DNA of 39,890 bases, from assembly GCA_041687475.1 (NCBI GenBank), contig JAWLBW010000005.1:1-39890 (forward strand). Direction: 5' to 3'. Both the position numbers and the translations under genes were made by a program. The notes below the pieces were generated by a model. It was not told the DNA's origin. It did not search any database and saw nothing but the letters and a program-made list of their open reading frames with translations. The DNA is from JAWLBW01 sp041687475 (lineage in GTDB: Bacteria > J088 > JAWLBW01). Of this stretch, positions 29,247 through 37,330 are shown in pieces. Position 1 is the stretch's first letter. Each line of letters opens with the position of its first letter.

Positions 29247-30152
29247 CTACCGGGCGTCGGCGAGTGCGCGCTCGAAATTGGCGGGTGCCGGGTCTTCGAC
29301 CTCGATGGTGCGTCCGGTGGTGGGGTGGCGAAAGCGCAGCTTCCACGCATGGAGGGCCACTTTTCGGCGGTTGAATCCGAAGCCTTCGGCGCCGCCGAAC
29401 CTGCGATCGCCGAGCAGGGCATGCCCGGCTTCAGACAGGTGAACGCGAATCTGATTCTTGCGTCCGGTTTCCAGGCGCACCTCGAGCAGGCTGACGCGCC
29501 CGTTGCTCTGCAGTGTTCGATAGTGGGTAACGGCGGGCGCCCCTTGACCGGGTGCGACCGAACGCACGCGCTCGCTCTTCGTGTCGAGGTGGGAGCGTAT
29601 CGTGCCAGAGGGCTTTCGCATCGAGCCCCAGATGCAGGCAAGGTAGGTACGCTTGACGGCATCTTCAGCAAAGGCTTCTCGCAGGCGATCGCGCGCGGCG
29701 AGGGTTTTCGCGAAAAGGAGCAACCCGGTCACATCCTTGTCGAGGCGATGAACCGGATACACGCGGCCCTCGGGGCCGTCGCGTTCGGCGATGAAATCGG
29801 CCAGCTGACGCGAAACGGCGGGGCTGTCGGTGCGATCGGGCACGCTGAGCAGATCGGGCCCCTTGTGCACCACGATCACGTCGTCGTCTTCGTGCACGAT
29901 GTTGAAGCGCAGGCGCGCTTGCTTCACTTTGTTCGCCTTTTTCGCATCGGCGGTGGGGCCACGGTATTCGATACGGTCGCCCGGCAGCAGGCGAAACGAC
30001 GCATCGCGCACGCGTTTACCGTTTACCCGTACATCGCCGGCGCCCAAGGCTGCCCGCGCGACAGCCGGCTTCAGGGTCTTGTTGAGGAAATCGCCGAGGG
30101 TGCTGCCGCCTTCGTTCCGGACGACGATATGGGGAAAGGTTATGCGCTTCAT
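29247..30152 (-). CDS. RluA-family 23S rRNA pseudouridine synthase (RluC/D-like)
   Basis: The 301-residue protein has an N-terminal S4 RNA-binding domain (about 17-65, TLGDFLNKTLKPAVARAALG then VRVNGKRVRD). The RluA-type catalytic domain follows, with HRLDKDVTGLLLFAKT (catalytic Asp138), YLACIWG and the C-terminal RKNQIRVHLSEAGHALLGDRRFGG. It should modify uridines in 23S rRNA; the exact site cannot be assigned from sequence. Position 30152 is chosen because the S4 domain starts shortly after MKRITFPHIVVRNEGG. No clear ribosome binding site precedes it. A weak promoter-like pair on the minus strand, TTGCCA (30204-30199) and GATCAT (30181-30176), lies just upstream. Confidence 0.9.
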   Translation of the reverse strand: MKRITFPHIVVRNEGGSTLGDFLNKTLKPAVARAALGAGDVRVNGKRVRDASFRLLPGDRIEYRGPTADAKKANKVKQARLRFNIVHEDDDVIVVHKGPDLLSVPDRTDSPAVSRQLADFIAERDGPEGRVYPVHRLDKDVTGLLLFAKTLAARDRLREAFAEDAVKRTYLACIWGSMRKPSGTIRSHLDTKSERVRSVAPGQGAPAVTHYRTLQSNGRVSLLEVRLETGRKNQIRVHLSEAGHALLGDRRFGGAEGFGFNRRKVALHAWKLRFRHPTTGRTIEVEDPAPANFERALADAR

Positions 30153-30265
30153 CGAACGTGCGAGAGGAAAGTCACATGATCGCAGCCCGATAAGGGGTTG
30201 GCAAGGCTGAGTCGAAGCCCCATGCGAGCCGGCTCGCTTCGTCTGACCGTGCGGCACGTTCGAAG

Positions 30266-30286
30266 GGGATACACGGAGGCGCCGAG
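30266..30286 (+). repeat. Short dispersed repeat, copy A
   Basis: This 21-base element begins GGGATACAC, has G at position 10 and ends GAGGCGCCGAG. An inverted copy differing at one position lies at 31082-31102, on the other side of rpsU. Confidence 0.8.
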
Positions 30287-30514
30287 GCACAGAGGCGAAT
30301 GTACTCGATGCCTGTAACGGTTGCAGTTCCACTGAAGTCTTCCTTCCTTTTCTTGGGGGATGAAGGGGTAAAGTTATACAAACGGTACCTCTGGTTTGAC
30401 GAAACCGGCCACCGGCCACAGGTCACTACCGCGCAGCCGTGCAGCATGAAAAAAACGCAACCGCCACCTGTCACACTCCGAGCAACGCTGCTGCATGCCC
30501 CCCCGATCTCTTTT

Positions 30515-30543
30515 TTGACGCTCTGGGTTATACTTGTTAATAT
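30515..30543 (+). promoter_or_regulatory. Probable sigma-70 promoter of rpsU
   Basis: TTGACG (30515-30520) and TAATAT (30538-30543) are exactly 17 bases apart, with a T-run just before the -35. The start point near 30550 gives a leader of about 55 bases. TATACT at 30529-30534 is an alternative -10 with a poor -35. Confidence 0.55.
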
Positions 30544-30604
30544 GAAGGAATTTCAGTAAGAGCGATCTCGAAGATGGCTTTTACAACCAAAACATGAAGG
30601 TGAG

Positions 30605-30820
30605 GTGAGAGTTTTGCTTCGAGATGGTGGTGAAGTTGAGGTCCGTGGCGACCTGGAGAAAGCGATTCGCATTCTGAAAAAGAAGCTTGCGCGCGAAGGT
30701 TTCTTCCGCGAGATGAAGAAGCGCCGGCATTACGAAAAGCCGAGCGTGAAGTCTCGTAAGAAATCGCAGGAAGCGCAGAAGCGCCGCAAGAAAGTCGAGC
30801 GCCGCGAAGCCGCGATGTAA
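30605..30820 (+). CDS. rpsU: 30S ribosomal protein S21
   Basis: The 71-residue protein matches S21: LEKAIRILKKKLAREGFFREMKKRRHYEKPS, followed by a strongly basic helix (KRRKKVERREAA). The N-terminal beta stretch (RVLLRDGGEVEVRG) is slightly different from the usual VxVRENE-type start. The start is GTG 30605 with AAGG at 30597-30600; an ATG at 30594 is out of frame and meets a stop after four codons. The gene stands alone, with its own promoter and terminator. S21 helps start-site recognition on the 30S subunit. Confidence 0.92.
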   Translation: MRVLLRDGGEVEVRGDLEKAIRILKKKLAREGFFREMKKRRHYEKPSVKSRKKSQEAQKRRKKVERREAAM

Positions 30821-30826
30821 TTCCCC

Positions 30827-30856
30827 AAAACCCGCCCCCACGGCGGGTTTTCTTTT
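30827..30856 (+). terminator. Rho-independent terminator of rpsU
   Basis: AAAACCCGCC (30827-30836) pairs with GGCGGGTTTT (30842-30851) around a CCCAC loop, and CTTTT follows. It begins 6 bases after the rpsU stop. Confidence 0.9.
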
Positions 30857-31224
30857 GCCTCGCATCTTCCACTGCCGTCCTTTCCCGCATTTTCTTCCAG
30901 TCTGGTTGTCCGATCGACCGATAACTGAACGGGCGCCCGACCCGGGGATTCCCCACGCGCACCGCTTCGAGCGGAATGACAGGGACACAGGCGAAGCCAC
31001 GGCTCGCATCTGTGTTACTTGAAACAGGCTGCCCGTCACAGTCGCGCCGGCCCCCTGGTTACGAGTAGAGCCCCTCGCCGTCTCGGCGCCTCGGTGTATC
31101 CCTCTTCCCCGAACGCCCTCGCTACGCTGAAAATCCCCTTCCGAAAAGAACATGCGCCGTCATGCCGATACCTCGTGGGTCGACGAGCCGTCGAAGCTGG
31201 AAGCCGATGCCGGAGAGATCGGTG
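30857..31224. other. Convergent intergenic region with stacked dyads
   Basis: This is the gap between the rpsU terminator and the hrpB stop codon; no gene is supported. Visible structure: GGGGATTCCCC (30944-30954), hairpin CCGCT-TCG-AGCGG (30962-30974), an imperfect hairpin CACAGGCGAAGCC with GGCTCGCATCTGTG (about 30986-31015), and inverted repeat copy B (31082-31102). On the minus strand, 30944-30981 begins TGTCATTCCG and ends GGGGAATCCCC. That recalls a short intergenic repeat common in many genomes. Confidence 0.6.
31082..31102 (-). repeat. Short dispersed repeat, copy B (inverted)
   Basis: This is the reverse complement of the element at 30266-30286, with a single difference (C instead of G at element position 10). 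Similarity extends loosely for several more bases through a GAACG. Confidence 0.8.
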
Positions 31225-33732
31225 TCAGCGTTTCCCTTTCTCTTCAGCGCCGGCATCGAGCGGGTTTTCGGGCCACGCATGCCTGGGATATCTGCGACTC
31301 AGTTGCTTGTACAGCGAGGGGTAGGTGTTGGCCCAGAAACTTTTCAGGTCGGTCGTGACCTGCACGGCGCGCTGGTTCGGGGCAAGCAGGTGCAGCACGA
31401 GCTCGACCCGGCCGTCGCACAGCCTGGGCGTATCGGTCATGCCGAAGAAGTCCTGCAGGCGGCTGGCCGCCCAGGGGGCACGGTCGCTTTCGTAGTGAAT
31501 GGGCAGCCGCTTTCGGCGCGGCAGCGAAAGCCAGGCAGGCAACTGGCGGTCGAGCAGGGTCTGCTGGGCCTGGGTCAGCTGATTCCGAGAAAAATCGAGC
31601 GGCGACAGCGCGCGTATGTCGCTGAAGGTGCTCGCCGCTTCGGCCATGGCTTCGAGCAGCCCGCGTTCCCAATTATCGTCTACCGGTAAAAATCCGGCAT
31701 CGGGGTACAGCTCGGCGGCCAGCTTCAGCCGGGCCCGCCACGAGCTCCAAGCCTCGACATCGACAAATACCGCCATGCCTTCCGACAGCGCCCGGTCGGC
31801 CAGCAGGCGGCTTGCTTCCGCGCGTTTTTCTCGGGGAACGGCGTCGCCACGCAGCCGCTGCTCTTCAATGACGACCTTTCCCCACGTCCACCGCGAGAAG
31901 ACTTCGGCCCGCTTTGCCTGCTGATTCCACACGACTTCGATACGGTCTTCGAGCATCGATGGTTCGAGTTCGAGCAGCCAGTCGGCTTCGATGGGAGCGT
32001 AAAGGCGAAGGCGCAGTGACGTCCGGGCGCCCTGGGCGCGTTCTTCGGCATCGATGGCGACCACCAGCGCATCGCCGGGAAGGGCGGGGTCGGTGACTTC
32101 GGCCGTGCCCCCGCCGCAGAGCAGCACCTCACGCGTATCGGCGCGTCCGCGGTTCAGCGTGGGGTCGACGGGTCTGACGCGGCCGACCCGGTCGGGAAAG
32201 GCGGCCAGCACGGCTTGGCCCAGGTCGCCCGGTTTTTCAGACCTGCCCAGGACAGTCTTTTCGATAACTGCGGTTAATTGGCGCTCGGTTCTTTTCAGGT
32301 TGTTCGGCAGGTTGTTGGAACGGCCCTCGCGCAAGTGGTCGACCAATGTCACCGCATTGGCGTGAGGGGCCGGAGCCGTCGATTCCGACAACCATGCGCT
32401 CAATGCTGCGGTTTCCCGTGCCAGTCCCAACCTGGCCCCTTCAAGCATCAGACGACCGATACGCGGGTGGGCGGGTATGCGCGCCAGTTTCAGTCCCAGA
32501 TAGGTCAGGCGGTTTTCACCAGTGAGTGCTCCGAGCATCCGCAGTAGCGACTCGGCCGACGTTAATGCCTCGGGGGGTGGGGGTGTGAACCATGGCAGCT
32601 CATTGGGGTCGTCAACGCCCAGCGCCTTCAATTCAAGCAGGGTGCCGGTAAGCTCAAGGCGTTCGATTTCCGGCGACTGAAAGGGGGCCCGTGCCGCAAA
32701 ATCGCCCTGTGAGTATAGCCGTATGCAGAGGCCGGGGCCGGTACGCCCCGCGCGTCCGGCCCGTTGGGTGGCCGACGCCTGGCTGATGCGCGTGAGCTTC
32801 AGCTGGGGAAGGCCGGTCCAATGGTTGTATTCGGGCACCCGGGCAAGCCCGCTGTCGATGACCACGGTTATGCCGGGAATGGTAACCGACGTTTCGGCTA
32901 CGTTGGTAGCCAGCACGATGCGCCTCCGCCCCTGGGTGCCTCGTACGGCCCGTTCCTGTTCGTCACGGGAAAGGTCGGCATACAGAGGGGCGATATCGAC
33001 TCGGTTGCCCACCTTACGCTCGAGCAGTTCGGCACAAAGCCTGATCTCGCCCACGCCGGGCAGAAATACGAGCACGTGGCCCTCTTCGCGGCGGCCAAGC
33101 GCATGCCGTGCGGCCTCGGCCACCCTTTCTTCCAGGCCTTTATCACCGTAGTCTTCGACATGCTCGATGTCGACCGGAAAACGGGGCACGTCTTTTTTTA
33201 TCACCGGGCAATCGTCTAGAAATCGGGCCACGGCCTCGCCGTCGAGGGTGGCCGACATGACGACAAGGCGCAGGTCGGGCCGGCTGGTCTGCTGTAGCCG
33301 CCGTAAGAGCGCCAGGGCCAGGTCGCCCTGCAGGTGGCGCTCGTGAAATTCGTCGATGATGACCGCCCCCGCGCTGCGAAGATTGGGGTCCGACAGCAGG
33401 CGGCGCAGGAAAATACCCTCGGTCAGAAAGCGAATGCGCGTCTGGGGGCCACCCACCGATTCGAAGCGGAATTGATAGCCCACCGTCTGGCTGGTACGCT
33501 CGCCCAGTTCCTCGGCTACCCGTTCGGCCGCGAGCCGTGCTGCAAGGCGTCTCGGTTCCAGCACCAGAATCTCTTTGCCGCCGAGCCAGCCGGCCTGCAG
33601 AAATGCGGGGGGAATGCGCGTTGTCTTGCCCGCGCCCGGCGCCGCCTCGACCACCATGGCGTTGGTGGCGGCTAAGGTGTCGACGATGCCGGCCAGCTGG
33701 TCGTCAATGGGTAATGCAGGTATCTGGGCCAT
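31225..33732 (-). CDS. hrpB: ATP-dependent RNA helicase HrpB
   Basis: The 835-residue protein is a DEAH-type helicase of the HrpB family. It has Walker A EAAPGAGKTTRIP (residues 29-41), the Q/Ia region VLEPRRLAAR, DEFHERH (motif II, near residue 129), SATLDGE (motif III), ATNVAETSVTIPGI, and QRAGRAGRTGPG (motif VI). Helical HA2/ratchet regions (about 385-480) and the HrpB-specific C-terminal region (about 690-825, LPIHYESDRAPWAASRLQDFFGM) follow. Its cellular role is poorly defined in most bacteria. It is a monocistronic minus-strand gene. The ATG at 33732 lacks a clear ribosome binding site but gives the expected N-terminus close to the P-loop. Confidence 0.94.
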   Translation of the reverse strand: MAQIPALPIDDQLAGIVDTLAATNAMVVEAAPGAGKTTRIPPAFLQAGWLGGKEILVLEPRRLAARLAAERVAEELGERTSQTVGYQFRFESVGGPQTRIRFLTEGIFLRRLLSDPNLRSAGAVIIDEFHERHLQGDLALALLRRLQQTSRPDLRLVVMSATLDGEAVARFLDDCPVIKKDVPRFPVDIEHVEDYGDKGLEERVAEAARHALGRREEGHVLVFLPGVGEIRLCAELLERKVGNRVDIAPLYADLSRDEQERAVRGTQGRRRIVLATNVAETSVTIPGITVVIDSGLARVPEYNHWTGLPQLKLTRISQASATQRAGRAGRTGPGLCIRLYSQGDFAARAPFQSPEIERLELTGTLLELKALGVDDPNELPWFTPPPPEALTSAESLLRMLGALTGENRLTYLGLKLARIPAHPRIGRLMLEGARLGLARETAALSAWLSESTAPAPHANAVTLVDHLREGRSNNLPNNLKRTERQLTAVIEKTVLGRSEKPGDLGQAVLAAFPDRVGRVRPVDPTLNRGRADTREVLLCGGGTAEVTDPALPGDALVVAIDAEERAQGARTSLRLRLYAPIEADWLLELEPSMLEDRIEVVWNQQAKRAEVFSRWTWGKVVIEEQRLRGDAVPREKRAEASRLLADRALSEGMAVFVDVEAWSSWRARLKLAAELYPDAGFLPVDDNWERGLLEAMAEAASTFSDIRALSPLDFSRNQLTQAQQTLLDRQLPAWLSLPRRKRLPIHYESDRAPWAASRLQDFFGMTDTPRLCDGRVELVLHLLAPNQRAVQVTTDLKSFWANTYPSLYKQLSRRYPRHAWPENPLDAGAEEKGKR

Positions 33733-33921
33733 CGGAAGGGAAGATCATCCTGGAGGAAGGGACATACGGTCGGCGGCCGTCCCGACTCTATCGTAGATGC
33801 GGAGCAGACAGGGCAGGGGGCCGATACCGGCGCGGGTTACGTCATGCCACCCGGTTGCACGGTGCGGCGTGAATAAACCAGCGTAGCATGCCCGACCCGC
33901 TTCCGGCGAGATTGCGATGGG

Positions 33922-34740
33922 TCACACCGGTATTCCCTTTCGCGAAGGGGGCCCATCCTGCAGGGCCTTACGAAACAGGCCGGCTACCTGGACCTTGAGT
34001 CGGGGGGCGTCGGCCAGCCGATAACCATCGACCGGAACCGGCGGAAGAATCTCGACTTCAATCAGCGTTTTCGACACGCTTGCCCGGCCGCGCGGCAGGG
34101 CCTGGTGTGCCCCGTGCAGCACCACCGGCACGATGGGGCGACCGCCGACGATGGCGGTGCGAAAGGCGCCTTCCTTCATGGGAAGGACGCGGCCGTCCCA
34201 GCTGCGGGCCGTTTCCGGCGACACCAGCAAGTAGTTGCCGCTGTGCACCCAGTCGGCGGCCTCACGCAGGGCCCTATCGCCGCGGTGTTCGTGAAAGCGA
34301 TCGATGCCCAGATGACCGAAACGTTCTACCAGCGTCGAAAGCACAGGCAGATGGGTAAGGTCGAAGTGGTGCAGCAGACGGAAGCGTACCGGCAGCGCGG
34401 CGGCCAGTACCGGCAAATCGAGCAGGCTGGTTTGATTCCACATGAGCACCGCGCCGTGCTCGGGCAAACGTTCGGAATACCATGGGCGTACCCCGACGCC
34501 GAGTTCGCCCAGACAGATGCCGAGGGCACGCCGGTAGCCCGGCGAACCCTGGCCCGATACCAGGTCGGGCAGCCGTACGACCGCCGAGCGCAGGGCCCTG
34601 GCCAGGCGCAACGGGGTCAAGAGGCGATCGCGAAAAGAAGCCCGCGGCACGTCGTGGCTCGGCGGGGGCAGAACCGCGGTCAACCTGGCCTCTTCTTCGG
34701 ATAGCCCCAGCGACTTGATGTATCGTTTCAGCTTCGGCAT
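33922..34740 (-). CDS. PlsC-like acyltransferase with altered catalytic motif
   Basis: The 272-residue protein has the LPLAT/PlsC fold layout. However, the catalytic NHx4D motif reads NQTSLLD (residues 102-108), with Gln103 for the catalytic His and Asp108 kept. The acyl-acceptor motif FPEGTRS reads SPETARS (174-180). Surrounding sequence is otherwise family-like: VLMWNQTSLLDLPVLAAALP, KEGAFRTAIVGGRPIVPVVL. With His lost it may be inactive, bind lipid or regulate another acyltransferase; alternatively it represents a divergent subfamily. There is no obvious membrane helix. It reads divergently from surE; the minus-strand -10 TAGAAT at 34790-34785 may drive it. Confidence 0.75.
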   Translation of the reverse strand: MPKLKRYIKSLGLSEEEARLTAVLPPPSHDVPRASFRDRLLTPLRLARALRSAVVRLPDLVSGQGSPGYRRALGICLGELGVGVRPWYSERLPEHGAVLMWNQTSLLDLPVLAAALPVRFRLLHHFDLTHLPVLSTLVERFGHLGIDRFHEHRGDRALREAADWVHSGNYLLVSPETARSWDGRVLPMKEGAFRTAIVGGRPIVPVVLHGAHQALPRGRASVSKTLIEVEILPPVPVDGYRLADAPRLKVQVAGLFRKALQDGPPSRKGIPV

Positions 34741-34784
34741 GATCGAAAATCCGCAATCGAAAGCGAGATACCCTTCAACCTCGT

Positions 34785-34814
34785 ATTCTACCCCTTCGCG
34801 ATCTTCGGCGGCAC
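34785..34814 (-). promoter_or_regulatory. Possible promoter of the PlsC-like gene
   Basis: On the minus strand GTGCCG (34814-34809) and TAGAAT (34790-34785, 5/6) are 18 bases apart. The start would fall about 40 bases before the ATG at 34740. The -35 is weak. Confidence 0.35.
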
Positions 34815-34894
34815 CCGGTACGCTTTCTTTTCCGGCCTTCGTCGGGTCGAGCCCCGGCGCACCGCCGACGGGAAAGAGCGCGGTTGTGCGGTAC

Positions 34895-34923
34895 TTGCCA
34901 GCCCGACGTACAGGCCGTAGACT
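34895..34923 (+). promoter_or_regulatory. Probable sigma-70 promoter of surE-pcm-nlpD
   Basis: TTGCCA (34895-34900, 5/6) and TAGACT (34918-34923, 4/6) are 17 bases apart. The start near 34930 leaves a leader of about 60 bases before the GTG at 34991. The same TAGACT -10 appears in the rpsO promoter. Confidence 0.6.
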
Positions 34924-34990
34924 GATTGATTCGACCGGCAGCCGTTCAGAGGCCGTTCATTCACAAAGTGCACATCGGGTAGAGACAACC

Positions 34991-35752
34991 GTGATCATCC
35001 TTGTAACCAACGACGACGGCATTCAATCAGAGGGCATACGTATTCTGGCCGAGACCCTCGAATCGGTGGGCGAAGTTTACGTCATGGCCCCCGACCGCGA
35101 GCGCAGCGCCACTGCCCATGCGCTTACGCTGCATCACCCGCTTCGCGTCGAAGAGGTACAGGAGCGCTGGTTCCAGGTCGACGGAACCCCGACCGATTGC
35201 GTGAACCTTGGGGTGAACGGACGCATGCTGCTGCCGCGGCGCCCCGACATCATCGTTTCGGGCATCAACAAAGGCGCCAACCTGGCCGACGACATCACCT
35301 ACAGCGGCACCGTTGCCGGCGCGATGGAAGGCACCCTGCTCGGTATTCCCTCGGTAGCCATGTCGTTGGTGGGACGGTCGCACTACAACTTCGTTCCCGC
35401 CGCCAACTTCGCAGCGCGCGTGGCCGAGAAAATCGCGCAGCACGGCATGCCCGCCGATACTCTTCTGAACGTAAACGTGCCCAACATTCCGGCCGAAGAC
35501 ATCAAGGGCGTTGAAATCACCAAGATGGGCAAGCGCGTCTACGGCGACTCCATTGTCGAAAAGGTCGACCCGCGGGGGCGAAAATACTACTGGATCGGCG
35601 GCGACGAACTCCGCCACGAGCACGTCGAAGGGTCCGACATCAGCGCCGTCATGAACGGGCATATCTCGGTCACGCCCCTGCATCTCGATCTTACGAACTA
35701 TGCCGGTCTGGCCGAAATGGGTACGTGGTCGTTCGACGGCTGGTGGTTCTGA
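34991..35752 (+). CDS. surE: 5'/3'-nucleotidase SurE
   Basis: SurE is a metal-dependent nucleoside monophosphate phosphatase linked to stress survival. The 253-residue protein starts IILVTNDDGIQSEGI, whose Asp-Asp pair binds the metal. It contains APDRERSATAHALTL, VDGTPTDCVNLG and DIIVSGINKGANLADDITYSGTVAGAMEG, all diagnostic. GTG 34991 is chosen because SurE proteins begin immediately before the ILVTNDDG motif; a longer in-frame extension upstream has no family match and would include the promoter. pcm follows after 7 bases. Confidence 0.95.
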   Translation: MIILVTNDDGIQSEGIRILAETLESVGEVYVMAPDRERSATAHALTLHHPLRVEEVQERWFQVDGTPTDCVNLGVNGRMLLPRRPDIIVSGINKGANLADDITYSGTVAGAMEGTLLGIPSVAMSLVGRSHYNFVPAANFAARVAEKIAQHGMPADTLLNVNVPNIPAEDIKGVEITKMGKRVYGDSIVEKVDPRGRKYYWIGGDELRHEHVEGSDISAVMNGHISVTPLHLDLTNYAGLAEMGTWSFDGWWF

Positions 35753-35759
35753 GGCCGAC

Positions 35760-36401
35760 ATGGATGGAGGGCGTTACGCCGTTGCGCGCCGCTATCTGGT
35801 GGCCGATCTCGAGAAGCGAGGCCTGCTGACCGACCCGGCGGTTCGCCAGGCCTTTCTGACGGTACCGCGCCATGCGTTCGTCGTGCCCGCTCTCGAGGGG
35901 CAGGCCTACTCCGACGATGCCCTGCCTATCGGTGAAGGACAGACCATCAGCAAACCTTCGACCGTTGCCCAGATGCTCGATGCGTTGGCTCCGGCCGGGG
36001 AACGGGTTCTCGAAATCGGTACCGGCTCGGGATACGCCACCGCGCTGCTTGCCTGCACGGCGGCCGAGGTCTACAGCATCGAGCGCCACCGCCCCTTGTC
36101 GCTGCGGGCACGGCGAATTCTTCAGGAACTCGGCCTGCGCAACGTGCAGTGCCGCACGGGCGACGGTGCCGCCGGCTGGCCCGAGGTGGCGCCTTATACG
36201 CGCATTCTGGTAACCGCCGAAGCGCCCGAAGTGCCCGCCACCCTGCTCGAACAGCTTGAGCCGGGCGGAATCATGGTGCTGCCCATGCGGGGAAGACTCT
36301 GTCGCATTCTGCGTACCATCGAGGGCCATGAGCTGGAAAAACTGGGAACGGCTCGTTTCGTTCCCTTTGTCAGCCCTCGCTTCCGCGGCCGGAGCGGCTA
36401 G
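35760..36401 (+). CDS. pcm: Protein-L-isoaspartate O-methyltransferase
   Basis: PCMT methylates L-isoaspartyl residues so that damaged proteins can be repaired. The 213-residue length is typical. It has RQAFLTVPRHAFVVP, the ALPIGEGQTISKPSTVAQML substrate region, SAM motif I VLEIGTGSGYATALLA, and the C-terminal LEPGGIMVLPMR. ATG 35760 has GAGG five bases upstream, and the preceding surE stop is at 35750-35752. The surE-pcm pairing is widely conserved. Confidence 0.95.
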   Translation: MDGGRYAVARRYLVADLEKRGLLTDPAVRQAFLTVPRHAFVVPALEGQAYSDDALPIGEGQTISKPSTVAQMLDALAPAGERVLEIGTGSGYATALLACTAAEVYSIERHRPLSLRARRILQELGLRNVQCRTGDGAAGWPEVAPYTRILVTAEAPEVPATLLEQLEPGGIMVLPMRGRLCRILRTIEGHELEKLGTARFVPFVSPRFRGRSG

Positions 36402-36492
36402 TCGGCTGGTGAAATACCGTGCTCCGAGCCGAGAGGCTTTCTTACTGAAGCGCCTTGACAGGCAAGCCTCGAGGGGGGAGAATTTAGCTGAC

Positions 36493-37275
36493 GTGTCTAT
36501 CAGTTATGTAAAGTTATATATCAGTTTGGTGATCCTTTTCCTCGCTGGGGGATGCGGAACCACCTATGGTATTTATCACCAGGTTTCCAAGGGCGAAACG
36601 CTGTACGCCATCGGGCGTGCCTATGGCGTATCTCATACGGAAATCATGGAGATCAACGGGTTCGAACACGACATCATTTTTCCGGGCCAGCATGTCTTCA
36701 TTCCCGACGCCGAGCGCCGGCGTTATGTGGCCGGAAGCGTAGAAGAGACCCCGGCCACCGGCGAAGTCAAGGTTGTTGCCGCGCCGAAGCCGAAGAAGAA
36801 GGTCGCCCCTGCCGAGCGCGTGGTAACCGCCCCGCAGCCCCCGCCCCGGGAAGCCCGGGTACGCACCGAAGACCTGGAGGCGGCAACCCCCGCGAAACCC
36901 GCACCCGGTAGTTTTCTCTGGCCTGTCAAGGGCGTGCTCTATTCCAAATACGGCATGCGCGACGGGCTGAAGCATGACGGTATCGACATCAGCGCACCTG
37001 AGGGAACGCCCGTCGTTGCCGCAGCCGATGGCCGTGTCATTTACAGCGGCGACGGCGTTTCGGGGTACGGCAACCTGATCATCGTCAAGCACGAAGGTCA
37101 TTTCGCCACGGTTTACGCCCATAACAAGGAAAACCTGGTGGCGAAGGGCGATTTCGTTTCGGCCGGTCAACTCATTGCCCGTGTCGGCCAGACCGGACGC
37201 GCTTCGGGACCGCACCTGCATTTCGAACTTCGCAAGAACAGCAAACCCATCGATCCGGGCTCGCACCTGAAGTAA
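36493..37275 (+). CDS. nlpD: LysM and M23 peptidase lipoprotein (NlpD-like)
   Basis: The 260-residue lipoprotein has a signal with lipobox LAGGC (Cys21), a LysM domain (about 28-72, HQVSKGETLYAIGRAYGV then IIFPGQHVFIP), a Pro/Lys-rich linker and a C-terminal M23 domain (about 138-258). The zinc ligands look intact: HDGID, YAHN and the HLHFE tail motif. Unlike enterobacterial NlpD it could therefore be an active peptidoglycan endopeptidase rather than only an amidase activator. GTG 36493 is the only start that leaves a full signal peptide; a GGGGGGAG lies 12 bases upstream. TTGACA at 36455-36460 with GAGAAT 17 bases later may be an additional promoter. Gene order surE-pcm-nlpD supports the name. 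Confidence 0.88.
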   Translation: MSISYVKLYISLVILFLAGGCGTTYGIYHQVSKGETLYAIGRAYGVSHTEIMEINGFEHDIIFPGQHVFIPDAERRRYVAGSVEETPATGEVKVVAAPKPKKKVAPAERVVTAPQPPPREARVRTEDLEAATPAKPAPGSFLWPVKGVLYSKYGMRDGLKHDGIDISAPEGTPVVAAADGRVIYSGDGVSGYGNLIIVKHEGHFATVYAHNKENLVAKGDFVSAGQLIARVGQTGRASGPHLHFELRKNSKPIDPGSHLK

Positions 37276-37300
37276 GCACGGCAAATGACCTTTGTGGCCG

Positions 37301-37330
37301 TTGCGCGTTTCAGGGGCCTACCGGTACAAT
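37301..37330 (+). promoter_or_regulatory. Probable promoter of tRNA-Arg
   Basis: TACAAT (37325-37330, 5/6) stands 18 bases after TTGCGC (37301-37306, weak). The start near 37337 leaves about 75 bases of 5' leader. That leader contains three small hairpins: CCCG/CGGG near 37339, CCCC/GGGG at 37351-37364, and GCGCCG/CGGCGC at 37379-37396. Confidence 0.45.

Larger units (their letters stand above)
30153..30604. other. Divergent intergenic region between pseudouridine synthase and rpsU
   Basis: No gene is supported in these 452 bases. They contain a 14-bp perfect palindrome GCGAGCC/GGCTCGC (30224-30237), one copy of a short repeat (30266-30286), a small hairpin GGTTT/AAACC (30393-30406), the rpsU promoter (30515-30543) and the rpsU leader. 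The stretch 30300-30400 is visibly richer in A and T than the surrounding genes. Confidence 0.6.

Noticed and set aside
29125..29346. Minus-strand frame translating the direct repeats as recurring RPNKY-type peptides
   Set aside because: The peptide periodicity comes from the DNA repeat itself. The frame overlaps the pseudouridine synthase gene and lacks a start signal.
30299..30559. 86-codon plus-strand frame in the gap before rpsU
   Set aside because: No ribosome binding site, codon use unlike neighbours, and it runs through the rpsU promoter.
28997..31224. CRISPR array or insertion sequence
   Set aside because: Repeats are too few and too irregular for CRISPR, and no transposase or matched terminal repeats with target duplications were found.
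31019..31324. 101-codon plus-strand frame across the hrpB end
   Set aside because: It covers the repeat region and the 3' end of hrpB, has no ribosome binding site and a composition unlike real genes here.
36455..36483. Dedicated promoter for the NlpD-like gene
   Set aside because: TTGACA is perfect, but the -10 (GAGAAT) is poor and would place the start only a few bases before the GTG; mentioned in the gene entry but not listed separately.
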